This document shows, in pieces, positions 1-12,385 of a stretch of DNA of 64,000 nucleotides (position 1 is its first letter; each line of letters begins with the position of its first letter). The notes under the pieces were generated by a model. It did not search any database. It saw nothing but the letters and a program-made list of their open reading frames with translations, and was not told the DNA's origin. The position numbers and the translations under genes are program-made. The DNA comes from Vanilla planifolia (taxonomy: Eukaryota; Streptophyta; Magnoliopsida; Asparagales; Orchidaceae), in contig JAIUJO010000187.1 of assembly GCA_023846275.1 (NCBI GenBank), positions 769,721-833,720 on the forward strand, in the 5' to 3' direction.

Positions 1-133
1 TCATCTCATTTCATGAATTGTTTTACTTTGATTTGGTTATTTTACTTTGTAACTATAAATCTATACTTGTATGCCTTTTAAATAACTTTGATTTGGACAT
101 ATTAAATTTTTTCTACTAATTATTTTTTTGTTT

Positions 134-158
134 TATATATATATATATATATATATAT
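134..158. repeat. (TA)n microsatellite, 25 nt
   Basis: This is an uninterrupted TA alternation in the first AT core of a monomer, just before TTTATGTAATATTAAAAG. It is a local expansion of the TTAATATATATTTA motif normally found there. Confidence 0.95.
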
Positions 159-1912
159 TTATGTAATATTAAAAGAATAAGTTATTATTACTACATTTAT
201 TTATTTTTGTGATGTTGTGTAATTCCAAATGATGTCTAATCATAAGATAAAACAAGTGTCAGTGCACTCATCTTGACTAGCCTTACTCAATTAAATATTC
301 TTTTTAAAATTTTTAAATAATTTATCTTTTAGAGCTTTGGCATGCTTTATAAGATATATTGTTTCATAACTTAGGTGTTGATAAAGAATACTACACCTCG
401 TAATCTTAGTAGATTTTAATGCAATGTTACTATATGATTTATCCCATTTCATTAAATATTTTTTTTGATTTGGTCATGTTATAAAGAACCTTTAATTCTC
501 TTCTCATGTGACCTTTGCATCACATTTATTTTATTTTATTACATTATTTCAATTTATCTTATTTAAGCTTTATCATATGTTTTCTTATTTTTAAAATAAT
601 CATTTATTATTATTTATGATTATTTACTTTTGTTGTTTGTTGTAGTTCCATGTGAGGTCTAATTGAGATAAAACAAACATCATCACACTCATCCCGATGA
701 GTTATGTAGAACTTAATATAAATTTTTTTTCTAAACATGTTTTTGTTAAGTTTGTCATTCTTTTTGAGGAATTTTAGTTTATTCCTCTTCAGAAAACTTA
801 GTATGTTTTAGTGAATCTCTATTTTATCATCCAATGCACTTTAGAAAACTCTATCTCATTTCTATTAATGTTCAACTTTTACTTGGTTATACTACATTTC
901 ATTAATTATTCTCATTTCAAATTTAATATTTTCTTGATAAATATTAACAAAATTAATTTATTGTTATTTATGGTTATTTATTTTGTAATTGTTAGTAATT
1001 CTAAACTAGGCCCAATTGAGATCAAAGAGACATCATAATCATCATCATGAACTCTATCTTACTAATTATTTATTTCTATTTTTTAAAATAATTATTTTTC
1101 TTAGTACTTCTTATGCTTATGAGATATTATAATTAATACCTAACTTTGTGATCAAGAATATTACACACGATCTGCTTAGTATCTTAGAATATAACATTTT
1201 AGCATAATCTAATTAGTTTCTTAAAACTCTTTGCTTTGGTTTGGTTATTTTACTAAGTTACTCCAAATCTTCTCTTTTGTTATCTTTAGATCACTACAAT
1301 TTAATTATATTACTTTACTTCAATGTATTGTTTAGTTTTAATTACATTTACTTATTACTAAAATAATAACTTATGCATGTCTAATTTGGTAAGTTTGATA
1401 ATTCCATGTGATGTTTTTTCGATAAAAAAACATCATTAGAATAATCAAGACAAGTTCTATCCAATTAAATAATCACTTTTGTATTTCAAATATTTAATTT
1501 CGTTTATTTAATGTTTACTTTATGAGTTATATTTATTCATAAATGATTTGATAATTAAGAATATTACAGTTGATCCCCTCACTATATTTGAATGCAATTT
1601 GGCCATAAATTATTTCTAATTTTGCGAAATTCTTTTCCTTTATTTGGTCATTTTGCTATAAAACTCTAATTAAACTATTATGTCACTTTCCTACTACTTT
1701 GATTTAATACATTATATTTCTTAAATTAATCTCTTATCAAGATGAATATATTTTTGAAAATTTTTAAAATAATAATTTAATATTGTTTATTCTTATTTAT
1801 GTTTGTAATTCATATTAATTCTTAACGAGCCAAATCATGATGTAACAAACGTTATCAGACACATCTCAAAAAGGTTTATCCAATTAAATATAATTTTTTA
1901 TATTTTTATGTA

Positions 1913-1927
1913 TTTTTTTTTTTTTTT
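1913..1927 (+). repeat. Poly-T run, 15 nt
   Basis: Fifteen consecutive T residues lie in the second AT core of a plus-oriented monomer, following TATTTTTATGTA. This is a homopolymer expansion. It is the wrong sense for a poly(A) tail on this strand, and nothing retroposon-like flanks it. Confidence 0.9.
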
Positions 1928-4900
1928 GCATTTTACACAATTTACATAACATTTTTGTTTGTACTAGACATGACAAATAAAGATGTTATACTCAATCTCA
2001 TTGATATCTTAATACACAATTTTCCCAAAAAGTGTCTCACATTTCTTAAAATTTATTACTTTGATTTTGTTACATTACATTGTAACACCAAATCCTTTCC
2101 CATATGACCTTCACATTTCTTCCACTTCAAAATAATACATTCTTTCTATTTATCTCATTTTAGCTTTAATAGGTATTTAGTTAATATAAAAGAAATAATT
2201 TATTATTCTTTATGTTTATAACTTTAATAATTCATAGTAATTTAAAACAAGTCATGATAGAGAGAGTATAAATGTGGATGGACTGGTCTCGATGAGCTCT
2301 AAGTAATTAAATAGTTATTTTTTATATTGTTAAATGTTTAATTTTCTAGAGCTTTAGGATACCTTAAGAGGTATTTTTATTTGAAACAAATTTCACCATT
2401 GAGAATGCTACACTTGATCACCTTAGTATCTTGGAATGGATTTTTCTCAAACAATTTATATCATTTCTTAAAAGTTTTCACTTTGATTATGTTATATCAA
2501 TATGAAACTCTAAATCTCCTCTTGTGTGACAATTACATTATTTTGATTAAATAATTTTATAACATTGCTTTTTAATTTAATTTTTTATTTTTTTATATAT
2601 TTACTAAATGTTAGAAAACCATTTATTATTATTTATTCTTGTTTAGTTTGACAATTTTTAATAATTAAAAAGACGTTTGATCGAGACAAAATAACTAACG
2701 TTGGAGTCATCTCGATGAGCTATATGTAATACGATAATTATTTTTTATTTTTAAATATTTTCTATTAAATGGTTCTCTTATGTTTTATGAAACATTTTGA
2801 TTAACACCTTATTTAATGTTGAAATATATCACACTTGATCTCTCAATTATCATGGAATGTGACTTTATAATACTATTTATCTCATTTCTCTAAATTTGTT
2901 TGCAATTATTTTGATATATTTCTTTGTAATTTAAAATCTCCACTCAAGTGACTTATTCATTATTTTATTTTGTTAGACTCGTTTTTTTAATTTATATCAT
3001 TTCACCATTTTAATATTTTTATTTTATATTAAAAATAATAATTTATTTTTATTTTTGCTTTTTTTTTTTGAAATTTACAGCATTTCTAAATGTGGTGCAA
3101 TTGAGATGAAATAAATGTCACTGGATGTTTATTAATTAATTAAAATGAGGCTTAAATATTTAAGTAATATTTTATTATAATTTATTCATATACATTTTTG
3201 TTGCTCACCAAAATTACAATTGACGTATGCTTTAGATGATAAACAATTGTTATATTCATCTTAATGTGCTTTATACAATAAATATTTATTTTTTTGTATC
3301 TTTAAATATGATATGTTTTTGGATTCTTGCAACGTTTATTAGTCATTTCATATCATATATAATATAATGTTCAAGGAAAATGCACTAGATCTCCTTCATT
3401 CTTTTCCAATTCAGATTTCTCTTATAATTTGTTTTATTTCTTCAAATATCATGTTTTGATTTGGATATTTTACTAGGTAACCCTAAATATCCTCTACCTC
3501 CACTTGCAAATCGATTTGATTTGGCAATGTTATTTTTTCTTTAATTTATTAGATTTAGTTTTGATATATAATTTAATATTAACATAAGCATTTATTATAA
3601 TATATTTTAATATATTTAGTTCTATTTAATTTTTTAATTACTGGTAATTCCAAAATTGGTTGATTGAGGTGAAAAAATGTCAATGGACTCATCTCAACAA
3701 GCCCTTTCTCAGTAAATATTTTTTTTTAAAATGTTTTTAGATATTTTATTTTTTTATCTTATTTCATTGAAGTTTTTAGATTGATTTGGTAAAATTATAT
3801 TTTGAATACAAAGCTTTTCTCGCGTGTCCACTTCATTTTAATTTAGTAATATTACATTGCTTTAATATATCTTATTTTAGTTTTAATATATATTTATTTG
3901 CTATTTAAATAATAATTTGTTGTCATTCAAATTTATTTCCTTAAGTAATTAATAGTAGTTGCGAATGATGCCCAGCAAAGATGAAGTTATTCTCATAGAA
4001 CTCATGTCAATGAGCTCTATATATTTAAATATTCATTTTAACATTTGCATCTATTTTATTTGTTTAGGTTTTAAGGAGGCTTTATGACATGGTTTTGACT
4101 CACACATTATTTGATGATCGAGATTGTTAACTCAATCACTTAGGTTTCTTAGAGTTAAACTTTCCCATTAAATTTATCTTAATTATTTAAATGTTTTCCT
4201 CTTTCTTTGTTATATTGTTATGAAATTGTAATACTTTTCTTTTGTTACCACTTGTTCTCTTTGATTTAGTTTTATTAAATTGTTTCAATATTTTTCATGT
4301 AAGATCTAATATATATTTAATTATCATTAAACTAATATTTTATTATTTTTATTCTTATATGCTATTTAAATGCACACATACTCCAAACATGGCCCAAACC
4401 AAGATGAAACAAACATCATTGGACTCGTATGGTGTTTACTTCATTTACTCATGTTAAATTTTATTACTTCTATTTATGTCATTTCAAAATTAACATATAA
4501 TTACTTTTTAAGAAAAAAACAATTTATTTTTTAATTTTTCTTGTGAACTTTGGTAATTCAAAATAACTCTTAACAAGGTTTCACTGAGTGAAAAAATAGC
4601 ATGCAACTCGTCTCGACATGCTCTATCCTACTAAGTATTTTTTATGTTTTTAAATGTTTTTATTTGTACTATTTTGTCATGCATTAGAGATATTTCAAAG
4701 CATATCTAATTTGATGATAAAAAATGTTACACTCAATCTCCTCAATTTGAAATGCAAATTTTCCATATAATTTACCATATTTGTTCGAATTTCTCACTTT
4801 AATTTGGCTACATTAAGAAGAAACTCTGATTGTCTTAACAAGTTTCCTTAAATTAGATTTTATTTTGTCTTGTAATGTTGCTTCAATTTACCTTAAATTA

Positions 4901-5583
4901 GATTTGATTTAGTATTTTCTTGTATATTTAGTTTGGTAATTAACATTAAAAAAAATGATATCCAACCAAGATTAAAAAGACATCATTAGACTCATCTTGA
5001 TGATCTCTATATATGTAAATATTCATTTGAATATCTTTTTAAAAATATTTAATTAGTTATTTGTTTGGTATATTTTAGGAGACATTTACATTCATACGTG
5101 ATTTGGTAATCAATTATGCCACACTCATTCCCTTTACCATCTTAGAATTCAATTATCCTAAATAATGTATTTCATTTTATCAAAATATCCACTTTTATTT
5201 TCTTATATAATAATGTATCTCTATATCACCACACATTTAAGCCTTACATGTGTTTGATTTTGTCAAATCACAATGCTTTAAGTTATCTCATTTTGACTTT
5301 AATATATATCTACTTAATATCAAAATAATAATTGATAATTATTTATTCTTACAACCTTGTAATTTGAAGTAATCTGAAATGTGGTCCAATCAAGATGAAA
5401 TAAACATCGTTGAACTTATCTTTAATATCTCGGATGGTAGCCTTTCTAAGCAATTTATCTAATTTCTTTAAACATTTCTCTTTGATAAAGCTATATTGCT
5501 AAGTAACTTTAAATTTCTCATTAGATGACCGTTGCATATCTTTGATTTTGGTAACTACATTTCTTAAATTTAATTATTTACCT

Positions 5584-5603
5584 TATATATATATATATAT
5601 ATA
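5584..5603. repeat. (TA)n microsatellite, 20 nt
   Basis: This perfect TA alternation occupies the first AT core of a monomer and is followed by ATATTGAAACAATTG. Confidence 0.95.
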
Positions 5604-6194
5604 ATATTGAAACAATTGTCAACTTTCATAAAGCAATTTTTTTATTTATAATTATTAATTTTGGTAATTTAAAGTAATGCATAACAAGGATTGCTAGACA
5701 TAAAAGAAATATTATTGTATACATCTTGATAAGCTCTATCAAACTAAAAATTCATTTTTATGTTTCTAAACATTTTTTAGGGATTTTAACATTCTTGATG
5801 CAAAATTTTATTTATACATGATTTAAGGGTCATGGATGTCACACTCAATCTCATTAGTGTCCTAAAATGTAACTTCATTATACAATTTATATGTCTACTT
5901 TAAATATTTTTTTTTCATTTGGTTATACTACTATGGAACTCTTATTATTTTTTTATGTGATCTTTACATATCTTTGATTTAGTTATATTATATTACTTTA
6001 ATTTATCTAATTTCAACCTTTGTACCTATTTAAATAAAATAATTATTTATTATTATTTATGTAAATTTTCTTTTTGTACATCACAGTAATTGGAAAGCAG
6101 GCTCAATCATGATGAAATAACCATTTTTGGACACATCTCAAGGAGCTTAATGCATTTAAATATTTTTTTAACTTTTAAATTATTTTTCAATGTT

Positions 6195-6245
6195 TTTGGC
6201 ATGTCTTATGAATGATATTGATTTTTTAGCTTTGATTATGTTGTA
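6195..6245 (+). repeat. Box A-less monomer junction
   Basis: The monomer end GGCATGTCTTATGAATG runs through a TTGATTTTTT stretch directly into CTTTGATTATGTTGTATT, which is subrepeat S1. About 100 bp that should hold box A are missing. The two joined segments share TTTGATT, so a microhomology deletion is plausible. Confidence 0.65.
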
Positions 6246-8090
6246 TTACTGTGGAACCCTAAATCTACTAACTTGTGGCCTTTACATCACTTTGATTTTG
6301 TTATGTTAAATTACTTTAAGTTATTTCGTTTCAATTTTAATTTATTTTTATTTTTTTTGAATTAATAATTAATTAAAATTTATGAATATTTAATTTGGTA
6401 ATTTGGAATAAATCCAAATGATGTCTTATCAATATGAGACAAACTTTGTTAGATTGATCTGCAAGAACTCTATCCAATGAAAAAATCATTCTTTATGTTT
6501 TGAAATATTTAATTTTCTTAGGTCTTTGTATGGTTTAAAAGTTATTTTTTAAATTATCAAATGTTGTATTTCTTCAAATCTTTCGCATTGATTTGATTAT
6601 AATACTATGTAGATCTAAATCATATGTAAAGTGACATTTACATCACATTTACTTAATAATGTTATGTATCTTTATTTTAATTCAATTTAGCATTAATATA
6701 TATTTATTTAACATTAAAGTAATAGATTTACAATTTTTTATTTTAAAATAAATATCATTAGACTCATCTCAATGAGTAGTACCGTATTAAATATTAATTT
6801 TTATAATTTTTTTTAGTTTTTTTTATTTTTGACATGTTTTATAAGAATTTTTAATTTGTAGTTTATTTGATGATCGATGATGTTACCCTTGATCTGATTA
6901 GTATCATGAAATGCAATTGCATTCACATAATGTCTCATTTTTATTTAGTTTTTCTATTTGATTTCGATATATTACTGTTTGATAAGAAATCTCCTCCCTT
7001 CTGACCTTTACATCACTTTGAATTCGTTATATTGTATTTCATCAATTTATTTGATGTTAGTTTTAATAAAAATTAATTAATATTGATGTAATAATTGGTT
7101 ATTATTTATTCCTCTCTGCATTCATGATTCTAGTAATTCTAATTGAGTACTGATTGGGACCATTTAAATATCATTGAATTCATCTTGACGAGCTACATGC
7201 AATTAAAGTTTCCTTTTTTATATTTTTAAATATTTTCTTTTGCAAGATTTCATATATTTTTTAAACCATTTTTTGATTGTATAAGAATATATAATAAAGG
7301 AAGTTACACTTGATATTTTTATAATATTAGAATGCATCTTTTTTATGTAATTTACAGTGCTTTTAGTTCAAATTTCCTCTCATGTGACCTTTTCATTTCT
7401 TTTTTCATGTGTTTTAGTCCATTAATTTAACTTACTTTTGTGTTAATATATATTTATTTAATGTTAACATAATAATTTGTTGTTATTTATTCATATTTTA
7501 TAGAATAATTTAATGTAATTCCAATCAAATTCTAATCAACACTAAACTGACACAATTTAATAAATCTTAAAAATCCCTTTGTAATTAAATAATTATTTTA
7601 ATATTTAAATATTTAATTTTCTAGGATTTTTGTACCATTTGTAAGACACATTCATTCTTATTTTGTGCTATCCAATATTGCAATAAAAATCTTTAGTTTC
7701 TTGAGATGCAACATTTTCATATAATTTACCCTTTTATGAATTCTTTTGCTCTAATTTTGTTATATTACTATAAGTATAGATATCCTCTCACGTTATGAAT
7801 ATATTGACTTGACAATCTTATATTACATTACTTCAGTTTCTCTCATTTTCAGCTTCAATATATGTTTACTAAACATTTAAATAAATAAATAGTTATTATT
7901 TGTATTATTTTCTTTGATAATTAGTAATAAGTACAAATGACTTTCCATTGATATCAAACATACATCATTGAACTCAACTCAACTAGGTCTTTCTAGGGTT
8001 TTGACTTGCATTAAAAAAGGTTTTCATCCATACCTTATTTGACTATGATGGATGTTACACACTACCTCTTTAATATCTATGAATACAAGT

Positions 8091-8395
8091 TTCTTACTCA
8101 ATTTTTCTTATTTTCCCAAATTTTCCATTTCAAATTGGTTATATTACTATGTAGCTCTAAATCTCCTTCCATATGACCTTAACGTCACCTTGAATTGGTA
8201 ATAATTCATGATTTTGATTTACATCGTTTTAACTTTAATACTTTCTTACTCATTCTTTCTTATTTTCCTAAATTTTTCATTTTGAATTTGTTATATTACT
8301 ATATAGCTCTAAATCTTCTTCCATATGACCTTAACAACACCTTGAATTGGTAACAATTCATGATTTCGATTTACATCTTTTCAACTTTAATACTT
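8091..8395 (+). repeat. Local tandem duplication of about 152 bp
   Basis: Two copies lie head to tail at about 8,091-8,242 and 8,243-8,395. They differ at roughly 15 positions by hand count, or about 90% identity. Both carry TTCTTACTCA, GGTTATATTACTAT or its variant, TCCATATGACCTTAAC, CACCTTGAATTGGTAA and AATTCATGATTT. The duplicated segment spans about positions 45-195 of the monomer and excludes box A. This is far more similar than ordinary neighbouring monomers, so it is a younger event. Confidence 0.88.
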
Positions 8396-8968
8396 GTTTA
8401 CTATAAATTTTAAAAAATAATTTATTACTATTTTTGCTCATTTACTTTGTTAATTCATAATAATTCCAAAAGAGATCTAATCAAGGAGAAATAAGTGTCA
8501 TTTGATTCAACTCCAAAATTTTTATCCAATAAATATTTAATTTTAGAGTTATTTAAAAAACATTATGATATATTTTTATTCTTCATTGATTTGATAATAG
8601 AGTGTGTTACATTCGATCTCTTTAGTATCCTAGGACTAACCTTTCATCTAAACTTTTTCAATTTATTCTAAATTTTTAATTTGAAATGGTTCATTTGTAT
8701 TTGTCTCTAAATCTCATCTCAGTTGACCTTTGCATCATTATCTAGTGAAATATTCATTTTTTTATTTTGGAATATTTTTTATGGATTTGGCATTCTTTCA
8801 AATGATTTTTATTTTTACTTGAACCAATGATTAGAACAAGATGAAACTAATATCATTGGACTTATCTTGATGAGTTTTTCATATTAACTATTCTTTTGTT
8901 TTTTCTAAAATATTTTATTTCTAAGATATTGGCTCACTTTATGAGAAAATAATAATATGATCAATAAT

Positions 8969-9104
8969 GTTACACTTAATCTTTTTAGTATCTTAAAAAA
9001 TAATATTGTATATAATTTATCTAATTTCTATATTTTCTTTGTTTATTTATTTTAGATGATTTATGAGGCATTTTGATAAATTCCTTATTTAACTATCGAG
9101 GATA
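8969..9104 (+). repeat. Short monomer, 135 bp between box A copies
   Basis: Box A at 8,969 (TACACTTAATC) is followed by only TATCTTA, the ATTTATCTAATTTC block and a short T-rich run before the monomer tail GATTTATGAGGCATTTTGAT and a new box A at 9,104. The middle of the unit, from S1 to the second AT core, is deleted. Confidence 0.7.
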
Positions 9105-11119
9105 TTGCAAATTTTCTCATTTGTATCTTGAAAAATAACATTCTTATTCAAATTATATTATTTCTTCAAATTTTTTACTTTCCATTGATTTGGCAACACT
9201 ACATTGCTTCCATTAATTTAATTTTAAAAATTAAAATATATATTTTTTTAATATGTAAATGATATTTTATTATTATATTTGCTTATATACCTTCTAGTAT
9301 TTTTTGAAAATATCATCTAATCTAGATAAGACAAATATAATTAGATTCATCTCAATAAACTCCATCAAATTAAATTTTAATTTTATATTTTAAGTATTTT
9401 ATTCTCTTGAACTTTCATGTTCACCGAGTCATTTAAAATTGTAACATGTTTGATGATGAAAGATGTTACCCTCGATTTTCTTTTTATCATCGTACATAAA
9501 TTTTTCATAAAATATCTATTTTCCTAAACTTTTTGTCTCTAATTTGGTTATATTTCTAATGGAGACATTTTCTCTAAATATTTGTTCAAATTTTGTTATA
9601 TTATTATATAACTCTAAATAACATCATTTGTGTCCTCTATATCACTTTAATTTGCCTATGTTTTATTGCTTCAATTTGTGTCTTTTGACTTTAGTATATG
9701 TTATTATTAAAGTAATAATTTATTACTAGGTATCCTTGTTAATTCCACTAATTCTTAATAATTCAAAACTAGGTCAAATCAATAAAAAAAATGACATTGG
9801 AGTTACCTTTATTAACCTTATCTAGTAAAGTATTCATTTCTATAAATTGAAATATTTTATTTTGTATCATTTTGGTATTTTATACAAGAGATTTTGATTC
9901 ATACTAGATTTGATAAGTGAGGTATTATATTTGATCTCCTTAGTTTGTTTTAGTGCACGTTTTCCATAAAATTTATCACATTTTTTAAATTTGTTTCTTT
10001 GATTTGGTTATATTAACTTGTAACACTAAGTTTACTCTTATGTGACCAATACATTACTTAAATTGAGGTATACTGCATTGCTTCAATTTATCTCATATTA
10101 AGTTTAATATATAATTATTTAAAATGAAAATGATAATTTATGATTATTTATTCTTATTTACTTTATTAATTCATGGTATTCCAAATGAGTTTTAAATAAA
10201 ATAGAACATATGTTATTTAACTTGCCTACATGAGTTCTAACAAAAATATACATTTTCTATATCTTAAATATTCTACTCACTTGTATTTTATTATGTTTTA
10301 TGAGATATGTCAATTATATCTTATTTTATGATTGAGGATGTCACACTCTATCTCCTTAATACTTTGCAATACAAATTTCTCATATAATATATCTCACTTC
10401 TTCAAATGCTTCTCTTTTGTTTCATTATATGATTACGAAGCTCTAATTCTTTTATCTTGTGACTTTTGCATCATTTTATTTGGTTATTTACAATATTTCA
10501 ATTTATCTTATTTTAACATTAAATTATATTTACTTAATATTAAAATATTAACATATTATTATTTATGTTTATTATCTTTGAAACTTACAAAATTTACAAA
10601 TATCATTTCATCAAGACAAAAAAATTCTTAAAACATCTTGATAACCTCTATGTAATGAAATATTCATTGTTATTATTATTTAAAATATTTTTTTATTTAT
10701 GATTTTGGAACATAAAATGAGACATTTTGTTAGGTAACTGATTTGTCAATTAAGCATGTCATAATAAAAAGCATTGTATAATCAAATCCACCATTTTCTT
10801 ATAGTTTGTCTCATTTTTCCAAATTAATTTCTTTATTTTATTTTATTATCTTGTTAGTATAAATGTAATGTTATGTGTTATTTCTAACACATTAATTTTT
10901 CTATATTATGTTTCTTCTATTTTGGTCATCTCAAGTTTAACGTATATTTATTTAATATAGAAATAATAATTGTGTTCTTGTTGTTTCTAATTGACTTTAG
11001 TAATTCATGGCAATTTTAAGTGAGGTTCTATCAAGATGAAACAATCGTCTTTTGTCTCATCTACACAATCTATATTATATCCATTTGAAACTTTTTAAAT
11101 ATTTTATTTATATGAGTTT

Positions 11120-11192
11120 TTGCTTGCTTTATGACACAATTTGATTTTTTATTTTTTGATTTGTTGAGTTATATTACTATGCACATATAAAT
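11120..11192 (+). repeat. Second box A-less monomer junction
   Basis: The tail TTGCTTGCTTTATGACACAATTTGATT joins by way of a T-rich run to TTTTTGATTTGTTGAGTTATATTACTATG, which is subrepeat S1. Box A and about 100 bp are absent. The joint again lies within TTTGATT homology, as at about 6,210. Confidence 0.65.
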
Positions 11193-12362
11193 CTCCTGTT
11201 GCGTGACATTTATATCGCTTTGTTTTGGTTATGATTCATTACTTCAACTTATTACTTTTATCTTTAATATATATATTAATTCAATTTTAAAATATTACTA
11301 TTTTTATTATTTTTCTTATTTACTTCAGTAATTTGTCGTGATTTCATTCAAGGCTCCTCTAAGATAAAATGAATGATGTTCCACTCATCCTGATGAGATC
11401 TATACAATAATAGCTAATTTATGAGAGAATGTAATACATACATGAATGGACAACAATGGATGTCACACTAAAACTCTTATGTACCTTGGAATGCAACTTT
11501 CTTATATAAATTATCTCATTTCTTTTAATTATTTTTCTAATATTTAGTTATATTATATAACATCTATTAATCTCATTCTTTATTTATTATATATATAGTT
11601 AATATTAAAAAATAATTAATTCTTTTTTATGGTCTATAATTTTGTAATTTATAGTAACTGCAAATGAAATTTGATTGACATGAAGTAGATGTTATTACAC
11701 TCCACTAAATGAATTTATTTCAATTATAAATTCATTTCTGTATTTTAAATATTTTATCTATATGATTTTAGTAGTTCTGATGAGACATTTTCATTTATAT
11801 TTAATTAATGTTACACTCGATCGTTGTGATATCTTGAATGCCATAATTTTGTGTATTTTGTCTTATTATTTTTAATATTTTTCTTTAATTTATTTATGTT
11901 CTATGTTACTCTATATCTCTTCTTGTGTGATCCTTATGTTGTAATAATTTAGTTATATTATATTACTTTAAATTTTACCATTCTAGCTTTAATATATATT
12001 TAATTAAGTAAAACTTCATTATTATTTATGATTCTTTTATTGTGGTACATCATACAAATTCTTAACATGCTATGATGGAGATAAAATAGACATTGTTTTG
12101 CTCATCTTGAAAAGCTTAATTCATACAAATATTCATTTTTATAATATATACAAGAAATTTGAAATCAGGCATAATTTGTTAATCGAGACTGTTATGCTCA
12201 GTCTTTTTGTGATCCTGGAACTTAATCATCCAAAATAATTTGTCTCATTTATTTAAAATTTTCATTTTGCATTACTATTCTACTATTTACCAATACTCTT
12301 GTGCGACATTTACTTTGGTTTCTTTGGCTATATTATGTTGCCTCACATTTTCACATTTTTTA

Positions 12363-12385
12363 ATATATATATATATATATATATA
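12363..12385. repeat. (AT)n microsatellite, 23 nt
   Basis: This perfect AT alternation lies in the first AT core, between TCACATTTTTTA and GTTAATGTTAAAAA. Confidence 0.95.

Noticed and set aside
811..1038. A 75-codon plus-strand reading frame
   Set aside because: It lies over the box A-to-AT-core part of a satellite monomer, is Phe/Ile/Leu/Asn-rich as expected from T-rich DNA, and has no family motif. It is a shadow of the repeat.
10332..10631. The longest frame in the satellite (99 codons, plus)
   Set aside because: It covers almost a whole monomer beginning at box A. Equivalent positions in neighbouring monomers are broken by stops and indels, and the product is low-complexity hydrophobic.
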